In this document: piece after piece, positions 8,448 to 17,281 of the stretch
Layout of the letters: the number at the start of each line of letters is the position of its first letter
Position numbering within the stretch: position 1 is the first letter of the stretch
NCBI GenBank assembly: GCA_051715425.1
Contig: JBPXJS010000011.1
Span: forward strand, 62,001-126,000
Reading direction: 5' to 3'
Length of the DNA: 64,000 bases
DNA from: JAJTFA01 sp051715425
GTDB taxonomy: Bacteria; Bacteroidota; Bacteroidia; UKL13-3
The notes under the pieces: generated by a model
Database searches by the model: none
What the model was told of the DNA's origin: nothing
What the model saw: only the letters and a program-made list of their open reading frames with translations
Position numbers and translations under genes: made by a program

Positions 8448-9566
8448 ATGAAAATACTGGTTCAAATAAGCAGGGTATTGGTGGGTGTACTTTTTATTAT
8501 CTCCGGTTTTATTAAAGCCAATGATACCATTGGTTTCTCCTATAAACTGGAAGAGTATTTTGAAGTTTTCCATATGCCGTTTTTTGCGCATTATGCCGTT
8601 CCCATGGCTATGTTCATTTGCATTTTCGAGATAGTGGTGGGTGTGGTATTGCTCCTTGGTTCATATGCACGGATCAACGCCTGGCTTTTATTGCTTATGA
8701 TTATTTTCTTTACCCTGCTTACGGGTTATTCTGCCATTACCAATAAAGTTACCGATTGTGGTTGTTTTGGCGATGCCATTAAACTCAAACCTGTGCAGTC
8801 GTTTATGAAAGACCTGGTGCTGCTGGTATTTATTGCAATCATATTTATCGGTCATCAGCATATCAAACCACTGTTTAATAAAAGCATCAACGGTATTGCC
8901 ATTTTTGTTTCGCTGGTGGTTACTACCTTTTTCACCATTTACACGTATATGTTTTTACCTAAGGTTGATTTTCTTCCTTACAAAATCGGGAACGATATTG
9001 CCAAACTCAGGGAAATTCCGGATGGGGCCCCACGTGATGAGTATGAGATGATTTTTATTTATGAAAAAGGCGGACAACAACACGAGTTTACGGCCAATAA
9101 CCTTCCAACTGATTTGGATACCTACAAGTTTATCGACAGAAAAGACAAACTGATTAAAGAAGGATTTAAACCTGCCATACACGATTTTAAATTGTACAAC
9201 GATGCAGGTATGGATTATACAGACTCATTGCTGGCAGATAAGGAAAATTATAAGCTGGTACTGGTTCAAAAAAGTATAACAGAATCGCGTGCAGGAATAG
9301 AACCTAAAATAGCCGAACTCGCTAATGCCTATCAAGGTGCAGGTTATAAATTTTGGGCATTAAGTGCCACAGCACCCGAAGAGGTGGAAGTTTACCGCCA
9401 TGAGCACCAGCTTGCCTTTACCTATTACCTGATGGATGCTACACCACTTAAATCCATGGTGCGTTCCAATCCGGGGTTGTTATTGCTAAAGGGCAATACC
9501 GTTGTAAAAAAATGGAGTGCGTATAATTTCCCTTCGTTTGAAACGGTGAAGAAGTATATGAAATAA
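8448..9566 (+). CDS. BT_3928-type membrane protein: DoxX-like domain plus C-terminal redox-like domain
   Basis: The 372-residue product has four N-terminal membrane helices (residues about 8-135) with the DoxX/MauE-like signature TDCGCFGDAIKL, including two cysteines in CGCFG. A fifth helix is near 155-175. The soluble C-terminal half resembles the thioredoxin-like region of Bacteroides BT_3928 relatives, but no CxxC is present. The ATG at 8448 is the first residue of the hydrophobic segment; a TTG eight codons upstream is less likely. DoxX proteins have been linked to quinone redox and membrane stress, but the biochemical role is not established. It may be co-transcribed with the DUF1599 gene. 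Confidence 0.78.
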   Translation: MKILVQISRVLVGVLFIISGFIKANDTIGFSYKLEEYFEVFHMPFFAHYAVPMAMFICIFEIVVGVVLLLGSYARINAWLLLLMIIFFTLLTGYSAITNKVTDCGCFGDAIKLKPVQSFMKDLVLLVFIAIIFIGHQHIKPLFNKSINGIAIFVSLVVTTFFTIYTYMFLPKVDFLPYKIGNDIAKLREIPDGAPRDEYEMIFIYEKGGQQHEFTANNLPTDLDTYKFIDRKDKLIKEGFKPAIHDFKLYNDAGMDYTDSLLADKENYKLVLVQKSITESRAGIEPKIAELANAYQGAGYKFWALSATAPEEVEVYRHEHQLAFTYYLMDATPLKSMVRSNPGLLLLKGNTVVKKWSAYNFPSFETVKKYMK

Positions 9567-9615
9567 GACCTAAAACGCCCTGTTTTCGTTACTAAACTTT
9601 ATTTATTAATACACG

Positions 9616-10329
9616 TTATTTTAAATACTCTTCAGTAGTGTATGCCCTATTGATATATATGTTTTTGTTTACATCAATCACAAACTCGCAGAGGCCACGG
9701 TGAGATTTATTGGCAGGGTTCCAGTCGTAGGTGTATCCCAGTTGGGTCCATGGGTATTGGCTAAACAGGCCACAGGCATAATAGCGGGAAATACGTGTAT
9801 CGTTTACCCATTTAATATAGGCGGTATCAAGAGAGTCTTGCGCGCTAAAACAAATATTACAGCTTTTGTCGTTTATTTCTTTATCAGGGCAGGGGCGGAA
9901 AAGATCAGCCGGTTTTACCCAAAATTCTATAAAATAATTATAAGTTGCATTGGGAGGTAAGCCTAATAATTGCTTCAGACGCAAATCCACATTTTTTGGT
10001 TTCTCTTTTTTAATCCGCTCTTTTAATTCGGGAGCGGTAGTAACCCAAATTTGCCAGCCTTGTGTATTATATAATCCGGAGTCGCCATAGAAATTGGATT
10101 TTTTCCAGGTAACCACTAGCACATAATCTTCACCGTTAATGGTTTTCCAGGTCAGGTTTTTGTTATCGCGGGTAATGGCAATCAGGTTGGTATCCCTTGC
10201 ATCTGTTTCCGGATACATGGATTGTTTAATGGCATGGCGGTAAGGTTTTTCAAATTTGGATTGGGCAAAAGATGGCAGGCATAGCGCAAATGCCATCAGC
10301 ATAAAAAGTGCGGATTTCATGGTTTTCAT
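9616..10329 (-). CDS. Secreted protein of unknown function
   Basis: The ATG at 10329 starts a 237-residue protein with a clear signal peptide (hydrophobic ALFMLMAFALCLPSFAQ, likely cleaved after PSFA). The mature part has several Trp/Tyr-rich segments (VVTWKKSNFYGDSG, NYFIEFWVKPADLF) and four cysteines, three of them clustered around CPDKEINDKSCNICF, suggesting disulfides or a metal site. I do not recognise the family. It converges with the DoxX-type gene (49 bp between stops) and stands alone on its strand. The frame stays open to 10386, but that extension has no signal-peptide logic. Confidence 0.65.
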   Translation of the reverse strand: MKTMKSALFMLMAFALCLPSFAQSKFEKPYRHAIKQSMYPETDARDTNLIAITRDNKNLTWKTINGEDYVLVVTWKKSNFYGDSGLYNTQGWQIWVTTAPELKERIKKEKPKNVDLRLKQLLGLPPNATYNYFIEFWVKPADLFRPCPDKEINDKSCNICFSAQDSLDTAYIKWVNDTRISRYYACGLFSQYPWTQLGYTYDWNPANKSHRGLCEFVIDVNKNIYINRAYTTEEYLK

Positions 10330-10612
10330 AGGGGGTTGGTGGTTGTATCCCGAAGGTAAATAAAGCAAGATAATGCTGTACAACACTTTTTAAAATACCA
10401 CAAAACAGTTTCATAATCACCCGAATATTTTTGGAATAAATTATTCGTGAGGAGGAGTTTGTGAAATTTAGCAATGAAATATTAGTAACAGGTACTGATA
10501 GTACTCATTCAAATAAAAAAGAGGGGCATTTGCAAGGGATAAAAACTACTTGTTATTATTAAACAAAGATAATGATACATCATCATTGCGGTAGTTGTAT
10601 AAAGGAGTGCAA

Positions 10613-10870
10613 TTAAATTACGCTGTTTCTGGTTTTTGCCCTTTCCTTTTTCAACTCCAGTATGGATATTACATCTTTCTCAAAGAGTTCTGAAACACTT
10701 ATATGATAGTAGGCTGCAATCTTTTCAATGTAACTAAGTTTGGGATCTGTATTAGAATTTTCAATTCTTGAATATGTACTCTGGTTGATATCTATAATTT
10801 GAGCAAACCCTTCCTGTGAAATATTTTCTATGAGTCTAAGGTGTTTTATTTTATTACTTAAGTTGCTCAT
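10613..10870 (-). CDS. XRE-family helix-turn-helix regulator
   Basis: An 85-residue one-domain DNA-binding protein. HTH_3 spans about residues 6-61: IKHLRLIENISQEGFAQIID is the first half of the helix pair, and INQSTYSRIENSNTDPKLSY is the recognition helix with the typical Ser-Arg-Ile-Glu-Asn. A Lys/Arg-rich tail follows. The ATG is at 10870. It is divergent from the LamG/T9SS gene across 163 bp that hold three evenly spaced GCATAA repeats, so autoregulation and control of the surface gene are plausible (inference). Confidence 0.85.
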   Translation of the reverse strand: MSNLSNKIKHLRLIENISQEGFAQIIDINQSTYSRIENSNTDPKLSYIEKIAAYYHISVSELFEKDVISILELKKERAKTRNSVI

Positions 10871-10915
10871 GGTTGTGGTTTATTATCATTACAGCTAATT
10901 TAAATAGTAATTATC

Positions 10916-10961
10916 GCATAACAACATAAATATTTGCATAATATATTAGTTTTTTGCATAA
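10916..10961. promoter_or_regulatory. Three GCATAA direct repeats at exact 20-bp spacing (candidate operator)
   Basis: GCATAA occurs at 10916, 10936 and 10956, each preceded by T/A-rich sequence (the last two by TTTGCATAA). The 20-bp period puts all three on nearly the same face of the helix. The array sits between an XRE regulator and the divergent LamG gene, the expected place for the regulator's operator. The binding protein is inferred, not shown. Confidence 0.5.
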
Positions 10962-11033
10962 CAAATATGTTGCTGTGTTTATGAATTTTGTTTGGTCGAT
11001 ATTATTAACAATTACACCATCAATCTAAACACT

Positions 11034-12767
11034 ATGAAAAATTTCAAACATTCATTTTCAATCCTCGCTTTTTATTTTATTTTTAATCTGGGTGTTTCTC
11101 AAGCACAAATCATTAATGGGTTACAAGCTTATTATCCGCTTAACGGCAATGCTAATGATTATAGTGGTAATGGTAACCATGGAACACTTCAAAACACACC
11201 GTCTGTAGCTTCAGATAAATATGGAGGAACAACGCATGCTTATGCCTTTGATCCTGGATCAAGTGAATATATAAGATGCGGTGATATCCTTGATAATTTA
11301 TTTTCACCACCAAGTTCGGCTGCTCAATTTACCATTACAGGATGGGCAAAAAGTGATTCATGGGCATCGGTTCAAGGGGGTAATATTATTGTAGGGAAGT
11401 CGCCAGGGGGATTAGGTTCAACTTATCAATGGCTTATCAACCATGATGACGATGGAAAAATAAAAGGAGTTGTATGTACGGATGGAAGTTCAGCAGAATT
11501 TGTTGAAAGGGAGAGTGGTACAGTCAGCACTGGTGTCTGGTTTCATTTCGCACTTATTTTTGATGGGTCCCAGGCAAATGATAATGATAAAGTGCAACTC
11601 TATATTGATGCTGTTGCTGGTTCAGTTAGCAGAACCGGGATCAATCCTCTGGGGAATAAAACAGTTAATACCAATCAGGAAATAACCATTGGTGGAGGAC
11701 ATGATCAGGGAAATCCTGCAAGTCCGAATAATCTTTATGATGGAACAATAGATGATATTAGAATTTATGACAGGGTGCTAACACATGATGAAGTAAAAAC
11801 ACTTGCTGATTTTGATCTTGTTGTATATTACCCTTTTGATATGGATGCTAACAATTATAGTGGAATTGGAGGTTACCACTGCACACCACAAAATAGTCCA
11901 ATTCATGATACAGACCGGTTAGGAGATTCTCTGTGGGCTTATGAATTTGACCCAGGATCAAGTCAATACTTAAGGTGTGGAGATATTCTTGATAGCATAT
12001 TTTCCCCTTCATCTGACACGGCACAATTTACAGTTACCGGCTGGGCAAAAAGTAATTCCTGGGCTCCCTTTCAGGGTGGAAATGTAATTATAGGAAAAGT
12101 TCCCGGAGGTAATGGAACCTCATACCAATGGTTTATTAATCATGATAATGATGGTCGGATAAAAGGAGTTATTTGCTCAACAGGTAACTGTTCAGATTAT
12201 ATTGAACTGAAAAGTGCAGTAGTTGGGACAAGTCAGTGGTTCCAGTTTGCACTTGTATTTGATGGTTATCAATCAACTCCTTCTGATAGGATAAAACTTT
12301 ATGTTGACGGAGTAGCCGGGACCAGCTCAAGAAGCAATGGCACCTTGGGAACAAAAACAGCCAATACCAATCAGGAAATAACTGTTGCCAGCGGTCACAA
12401 TCAAAATAGTCCGGGTACACCAAACAATCTTTATGATGGTCATGTTGACGAAATTAGAATTTTTAGCAAGCCACTTACACTTGATCAAGCTTATATCCTC
12501 AGAAAGAGTATTCCTACGGGTTTAAATAGTGTTAAGTCTAATAATAGCGGTGTTTTCCCTAACCCATCTCAGTCTGGTATCTTTACTATTTCCAATGGTA
12601 ATCGCTCCGTATTTGAGGTGAGGAGCATAACCGGATGCAGTATTATGTCTGGCAATATTAATGCAGAAAATTATAAACTGGATTTGACTGGGTATTCTAA
12701 AGGCGTTTATCTTTTGAGTATTAAGTCCGGATCCCACACAGATATTGTAAAGTTGGTTATCCAATAA
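11034..12767 (+). CDS. Secreted T9SS protein with two LamG-like (concanavalin A-fold) domains
   Basis: The 577-residue product begins with a signal peptide (SFSILAFYFIFNLGVSQAQ). Two tandem LamG/ConA-like domains follow, about residues 30-260 and 262-495. The two copies are clearly homologous: both contain AYYPL/VYYPF, FDPGSSxYxRCGDILD, GWAKSxSW, QGGN(I/V)I(I/V)GK, YQWxINHDxDGxIKGV and DxIRI. A T9SS type A sorting domain closes the protein (FPNPSQSGIF ... GVYLLSIKSG). Such proteins are exported by T9SS and anchored or released at the surface, and the LamG fold usually binds glycans. The ATG at 11034 fits the signal peptide; an upstream in-frame start at 10992 does not. No catalytic domain is visible. 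Confidence 0.88.
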   Translation: MKNFKHSFSILAFYFIFNLGVSQAQIINGLQAYYPLNGNANDYSGNGNHGTLQNTPSVASDKYGGTTHAYAFDPGSSEYIRCGDILDNLFSPPSSAAQFTITGWAKSDSWASVQGGNIIVGKSPGGLGSTYQWLINHDDDGKIKGVVCTDGSSAEFVERESGTVSTGVWFHFALIFDGSQANDNDKVQLYIDAVAGSVSRTGINPLGNKTVNTNQEITIGGGHDQGNPASPNNLYDGTIDDIRIYDRVLTHDEVKTLADFDLVVYYPFDMDANNYSGIGGYHCTPQNSPIHDTDRLGDSLWAYEFDPGSSQYLRCGDILDSIFSPSSDTAQFTVTGWAKSNSWAPFQGGNVIIGKVPGGNGTSYQWFINHDNDGRIKGVICSTGNCSDYIELKSAVVGTSQWFQFALVFDGYQSTPSDRIKLYVDGVAGTSSRSNGTLGTKTANTNQEITVASGHNQNSPGTPNNLYDGHVDEIRIFSKPLTLDQAYILRKSIPTGLNSVKSNNSGVFPNPSQSGIFTISNGNRSVFEVRSITGCSIMSGNINAENYKLDLTGYSKGVYLLSIKSGSHTDIVKLVIQ

Positions 12768-12782
12768 AGGTTATAAGTTATT

Positions 12783-12836
12783 ATTATTCTATAAGATGTA
12801 TGCAAGCCTTAACTTGCATACATCTTATAGAATAAT
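12783..12836. terminator. Perfect 24-bp inverted repeat between convergent genes
   Basis: The left arm 12783-12806 is the exact reverse complement of 12813-12836, with a 6-base loop (CCTTAA). It lies between the LamG gene (ends 12767) and the convergent small membrane protein gene, whose last codons and stop (12809-12811) are inside it. The stem is A/T-rich and has no T-run on either side, so it may be a bidirectional 3'-end or mRNA-stabilising hairpin rather than a classical intrinsic terminator. Confidence 0.6.
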
Positions 12837-13084
12837 GCCACTCCCCAATCAGATTTAGAATATTTAATCCATTGGTTTATTCTGTGATTTTTCTTAAAAA
12901 TAATGCTTAGATAAATTAGTCTAAAAAGAAAATAGGCAAGAGCTAAAATGTAAAGGAATATAAAAAAACCGAATGTTATGTTTAGTAGAATTATGAGTAT
13001 TACAAAGAAAAATGTTCCAAAAACCAATATAAATCCAGAGATGATAAATTGTATCAAAGCTTTTCTCATGATACCTAAATCCAT
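12809..13084 (-). CDS. Small hydrophobic membrane protein of unknown function
   Basis: A 91-residue protein dominated by hydrophobic residues: ALIQFIISGFILVFGTFFFV and IFLYILALAYFLFRLIYLSI form at least two membrane helices, followed by a short basic tail. I used the ATG at 13084. A TTG at 13102 would overlap the stop of the lipoprotein gene by four bases (TTGA) and is also credible. It is the last gene of the four-gene operon that starts with the 163-residue protein. The final codons lie inside the 24-bp inverted repeat. Family not recognised. Confidence 0.55.
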   Translation of the reverse strand: MDLGIMRKALIQFIISGFILVFGTFFFVILIILLNITFGFFIFLYILALAYFLFRLIYLSIIFKKNHRINQWIKYSKSDWGVALFYKMYAS

Positions 13085-13098
13085 ATTATGGGAGAATT

Positions 13099-13779
13099 TC
13101 AATAACTTATGGTATAGGAATTAACCTCGGGTTCGAGCTTGGAGAGGGTCACCGGAATGGTTTCATGTTTAGTAAATTTAGCCAAAAGATTTTGATAGCC
13201 TTTCGCAATGACAAAGTATGTTGACTCATTACCACTGAAGTAAGGAATTCGTACAAGTTTCGTGTTATTTATATCCATTTGAGCTTTTGTAAAGGTAAAA
13301 AAGGGATTACGATAGGTATAATCATCATAATATAATGAAGCTGTTGGTGCGCATAAATAGACAGTATCGCTTTCATTTAAAGGGTTACCTGTCATAGTTA
13401 TGAGAATTGTCGTAGAGTCGGGTATGTTGAAGGTTCGGTTTATATTCTGATTGATTGGCAGACCTGCTATGGTATTTGGCGATAAATTGGGACTGTGGAT
13501 GGATGCACTGGTCATCTCGTCATTGCAGTCGTAGGTGATTTTAAAGTACCCATTATTATCGGTTCGGTTTTTCCCTAAGTCTTTCACATTTGAACCCGTG
13601 GAGAACAAACTATTGTTTTTGCCTGCAACCGCTTCAATAGTGATCCCTGATCTCGGAGTGTTTTTAGTGCCATTCCAAATAATGCCTTCTATGGTATATG
13701 ATCCCTCACAATCGCTTTTACAATTACTTAGGGTAGAGTATAATATTAATATGCAGGCATAAAGTGCTAACCTATTCAT
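13099..13779 (-). CDS. Putative lipoprotein with carboxypeptidase-regulatory-like (Ig) fold
   Basis: The 226-residue product has a signal sequence ending in the lipobox-like STLSNC (Cys 20), so probably a lipoprotein. The next segment, YTIEGIIWNGTKNTPRSGITIEAV ... TDNNGYFKITYDC, has the pattern of a CarboxypepD_reg-like beta domain (motif: YxIxGxI, then DxxGxFxI). The rest is unrecognised. It lies 6 bp after the T9SS hydrolase gene, and its stop overlaps the region in front of the small membrane protein gene, so the three are probably co-expressed and act at the cell surface. Confidence 0.6.
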   Translation of the reverse strand: MNRLALYACILILYSTLSNCKSDCEGSYTIEGIIWNGTKNTPRSGITIEAVAGKNNSLFSTGSNVKDLGKNRTDNNGYFKITYDCNDEMTSASIHSPNLSPNTIAGLPINQNINRTFNIPDSTTILITMTGNPLNESDTVYLCAPTASLYYDDYTYRNPFFTFTKAQMDINNTKLVRIPYFSGNESTYFVIAKGYQNLLAKFTKHETIPVTLSKLEPEVNSYTISY

Positions 13780-13785
13780 ACGTGT

Positions 13786-16704
13786 TTAATTAGAGATGAT
13801 AATCCGTCTTATATAGTTCTGGGTGGATGTATGTATCTTAAAGATGTATATCCCAGACTTTAACTTAGAAATATCATACGTTAAAGATATAACGTTTTCA
13901 TTCATATTATAACCGGTATCTGATAAAATGATATCTTTTCCATGTAAGGAGAAAACTTGTACAATTGGCTTTTCTGGTTTATTGGCATGAATCCTCACAG
14001 TTAGATTGGTTTGCGCAGGATTTGGAAATAGGAATACTTTTTCAGATATATTGTTATCATTTATGAATGTATCCTGTGTTGAATTGGAACTTTTTATGCT
14101 ATGAGTGAAAATTTCATCCATTTGTTTAATATTACCCCTGATATTTTCTTCAGAATCGTAATGACAAAAAGGAATAGCTGAAATAACCGCATGGAACCGG
14201 GAATTATAGGTGGAGGAGAATCCTGGTTTTAGAATAATCTCTTTGCCTGATCTAAAGGTTACATAACTCCACTCAGGTGGCATGGAAATATCAAGATCAA
14301 TTTGATTTATAGAAAACCCGTTCTCTTTGCTTAAAGGCTTATTATAGTCCAGACTTAAACTAGAGGGGTAAGTGTATTCATGTGTTGTTCCTTGATCATA
14401 CAACCATGAGCCCGCCTCAATAATAAACCTTGATTCAAAATACGCTCTTCTGGATAAATTATAGTTATCCAGTTTCATATGATCAGGAGCTATTTCTTTA
14501 GGTTTAATGAATAGGTTTGCGAGATAGGGTTGATCTGGTTTGGCTCCCCATTGGTTATGTGTCCAGTTGCCCGGGCTGCCTATAAAAACATGTGCACCTG
14601 TTGAGTTTACTATTTGGCTAACCGGCATTTGTGTAAAATTGATATGTTCAATCATATTGCCGTTTTTCGGTCCCCCATAATCAAGGGCACTTGATGTTCT
14701 TACAAAGCTTGGAGATTGGTTTTCTGCAACAATGCCTGTAAACGCACTTAAAGGACCAATTGATATACTCGGAAATAAAGAACCTGAACGTACAAAAGAG
14801 ACATCTCCACCAGAAATATCATCAATAGGTTTTGTATTTAATGCATAGTCGTCTCCCAGATAAACAAGGGAATGAATGCAACCACGCACCGCACTCAAAA
14901 ATGTGGAGGGATGCCAAAGGGCCACCATAATGGATCGAAAACAACCTATTATTTTTAAGGATTTAAATGCAGAAGGCAAATGGTTAGTTTGCCCAAAACC
15001 ATCTGGTGTTGATCGGATATCAACGCTCCAATCCCAGATGGGTAAATATATTTTCTTAAATATTTTTACTTTAATGGTTGATCCTACTCCAAATAACAAA
15101 TCTCCCGGTTTTGTTGGCCCTCCACCAAACCTATCCTGCGGTGTTCCATCAAGCATACCATTACTGATCAATACCACACGGCATTGGGTAGGATATCCAT
15201 TTGTTGCAGGATTCAGCAAATACAGTTCATTGAGGAATTGCTGCCTTTCCGGGGTAATAGGATATTCCCCTAAAATCGTTTTCTGTGAAATATGATAAAC
15301 CAGCATTTGTTTAACTCCTGTTTGATCTAAAAGTTCGGTTACAATTAAACCACTGTGAGTTAATTCGTCTAGCAGAAAGGTGGTTAAGCGCAAGGGTGGT
15401 GGTATCAGGTTTACCAGTGTATTAACAAGGTTCTGTATTCCTATAGACACATTTGCTCCCTGATGAGGAGAATCCAATGTAACCAATAAGCGGCAGTTGT
15501 GTGATGCTCCGGCCGGTGTTTCCATTGAAGTAAGGGCATACCTGCTGATTATCCCGCCTATACTGGATCCTAATATGACAATCTGATTCGGATTGCCCTG
15601 AGCTTTCATATCGTTATTTATTTTGGTAATCAGGTTCTTTAAATTGTTGGCATTATCAGCCAAACTAATCCGGCTGTTTTTCCAGTCAACCACATAAATG
15701 CGGTATCCGTAATTAATCAGTTCTGCCAGATTACCCTTTTCAAAGAACTCGTCATATAGTTCCAATTCGTTTTTCATTTCCGTCAGGTCAATTCCACTCA
15801 CATATATCAGGGGTTTATATTGCAGATGCTCATCACACTCATTGTAAATGGCAATATTCATTCCTGAGAAATCCATTGAAGAGCTGGGTTGTTTGGGTTC
15901 AAGATCATCAGTTGTTATTTCAATAAAGGAACTACACTCACGCAGAACGTTCCCGTCTTCAAATATTCTGAATTTAATCTCATACCGGCCTTTTTTAGGG
16001 TATTCAATTTCAGTATCGGTAAGATTGGATGTATTAATGGTTTGCCATCCGCTTCCGAAATTTACCTGAAATTCATTTACCGGAATTTGTTTATAGAAGC
16101 AACTATATTGTTGATCATAGAACGAAAATCTTGGACTAAACGTAAAAATAATTTTTCTGTAGTGGTAATAATCCCTTAAAGGTGCGCACTTAAAAAAAGT
16201 AAGATTGTATTCGCCCGGAGTTAATTCTTTATACGGCTCTTTGCTTCTTCCTGAAACATCCCAAATGGAGTTATCGTCCCAGTCGAAATATTGTCCCTGA
16301 ACATCAAATGCATCATCTGTAAATTCGTAATAACTAAAATCCATTATTCCGATGGCAATTTTTCTGGAGCTGTTATAAAGGTCTTCAGCTTCAGTTTTTA
16401 CCTGCCGGGTAAGAGGAAGTAAACCTTTTGTGTAGGATCTGAAATAAAACTCCTGGTGTTGTGTGAACCAGTCGAACGATACTCCGGGGTCTTTTATACC
16501 TATGGTGCCGTTATAATCACTTGATATTTCGGTAGCCATATCCCATAGGAAGTTTGATTGACATGATATTTTATTGCCAGGTTTGTTTAATCCGGAGAAC
16601 AATTGGTGCAGTTCATCATTCATGTCGGGCAATCCCTGTGATTTGACACCGAAGGGCAGTGCTAGGCTAATACACAAAACAAAACCCAAGCTGATTACTT
16701 TCAT
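13786..16704 (-). CDS. Large secreted alpha/beta-hydrolase with T9SS sorting domain
   Basis: A 972-residue protein with an N-terminal signal peptide (ISLGFVLCISLALPFGVKSQ). The first 290 residues are an unrecognised beta-rich region. An alpha/beta-hydrolase core follows: PLIYVSGID near 298, the nucleophile elbow GSSIGG at 379-384 (Ser about 381), and a TLDSPHQGANV stretch like that of lipases of the PGAP1/DUF676 kind. The C-terminus is a T9SS type A sorting domain (FPNPAQTNL ... SGIYIFKI). It is likely a surface-displayed or secreted esterase/lipase; the substrate is unknown. It sits in the middle of a tight minus-strand operon, 4 bp after the 163-residue gene and 6 bp before the lipoprotein gene. 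Confidence 0.82.
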   Translation of the reverse strand: MKVISLGFVLCISLALPFGVKSQGLPDMNDELHQLFSGLNKPGNKISCQSNFLWDMATEISSDYNGTIGIKDPGVSFDWFTQHQEFYFRSYTKGLLPLTRQVKTEAEDLYNSSRKIAIGIMDFSYYEFTDDAFDVQGQYFDWDDNSIWDVSGRSKEPYKELTPGEYNLTFFKCAPLRDYYHYRKIIFTFSPRFSFYDQQYSCFYKQIPVNEFQVNFGSGWQTINTSNLTDTEIEYPKKGRYEIKFRIFEDGNVLRECSSFIEITTDDLEPKQPSSSMDFSGMNIAIYNECDEHLQYKPLIYVSGIDLTEMKNELELYDEFFEKGNLAELINYGYRIYVVDWKNSRISLADNANNLKNLITKINNDMKAQGNPNQIVILGSSIGGIISRYALTSMETPAGASHNCRLLVTLDSPHQGANVSIGIQNLVNTLVNLIPPPLRLTTFLLDELTHSGLIVTELLDQTGVKQMLVYHISQKTILGEYPITPERQQFLNELYLLNPATNGYPTQCRVVLISNGMLDGTPQDRFGGGPTKPGDLLFGVGSTIKVKIFKKIYLPIWDWSVDIRSTPDGFGQTNHLPSAFKSLKIIGCFRSIMVALWHPSTFLSAVRGCIHSLVYLGDDYALNTKPIDDISGGDVSFVRSGSLFPSISIGPLSAFTGIVAENQSPSFVRTSSALDYGGPKNGNMIEHINFTQMPVSQIVNSTGAHVFIGSPGNWTHNQWGAKPDQPYLANLFIKPKEIAPDHMKLDNYNLSRRAYFESRFIIEAGSWLYDQGTTHEYTYPSSLSLDYNKPLSKENGFSINQIDLDISMPPEWSYVTFRSGKEIILKPGFSSTYNSRFHAVISAIPFCHYDSEENIRGNIKQMDEIFTHSIKSSNSTQDTFINDNNISEKVFLFPNPAQTNLTVRIHANKPEKPIVQVFSLHGKDIILSDTGYNMNENVISLTYDISKLKSGIYIFKIHTSTQNYIRRIIISN

Positions 16705-16708
16705 CGGA

Positions 16709-17200
16709 TTATTTTTTGGATGTTTTTAATGCCTCTATTTCTTTATGAAGTCTGATGATGTATAACGTAAGCTCTTCTATCTTTTCCATCATCAGTTGTT
16801 GCGTTTCGCCAACGGAAAGCCCGTTTTCTTTTATATAAGCCGCATTGGGTACACCAGGAAGATGTTTGTTGGCGTATATGTAATTTTCAAGTTCGGTAAA
16901 GGAGAGCAGCACATAGTCATCTTCAAATACATAATCAGCCCATGCTTCATTATTCACATAAATTTCACGGGCTCTTATTTTACCGTTCACCGATAATTTA
17001 AAATCCTGAGAACTACCCGATGAAGCAGAAGTGATCCAAACCCGGCCTGTGGTGTCAATCATAAACAGGGAAGAATGGTGATGTTTGATCTCCATTGGAA
17101 GCGAAGCCTTGCTTGTTTCAATTACCCATCCCTGAGCGTTTGCATTTAAATAGGTAATGGTTACTATAACCAAACCAAGAAGTAGTTTTAAATATTTCAT
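16709..17200 (-). CDS. Secreted protein with a Bacteroidota surface-protein C-terminal module
   Basis: A 163-residue product with a signal peptide (YLKLLLGLVIVTITYLNANA). Its second half carries a widespread Bacteroidota module: FKLSVNGKIRAREIYV, AWADYVFEDDYVL, LENYIYANKHLPGVP, then a C-terminal coiled coil (GLSVGETQQLMMEKIEELTL). This pattern normally ends long repetitive surface or tail-fibre-like proteins; here nearly the whole upstream part is missing, so it is a minimal version. The coiled coil suggests oligomerisation. It is the first gene of the operon with the T9SS hydrolase. Function unknown. Confidence 0.65.
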   Translation of the reverse strand: MKYLKLLLGLVIVTITYLNANAQGWVIETSKASLPMEIKHHHSSLFMIDTTGRVWITSASSGSSQDFKLSVNGKIRAREIYVNNEAWADYVFEDDYVLLSFTELENYIYANKHLPGVPNAAYIKENGLSVGETQQLMMEKIEELTLYIIRLHKEIEALKTSKK

Positions 17201-17281
17201 ACCATCGAATTTTGTAACACGAATTTTTTATCTTCGACTTGTCTTTAAAAGGACTATTTTGACCTAAAAAGCGGCAAGCCT

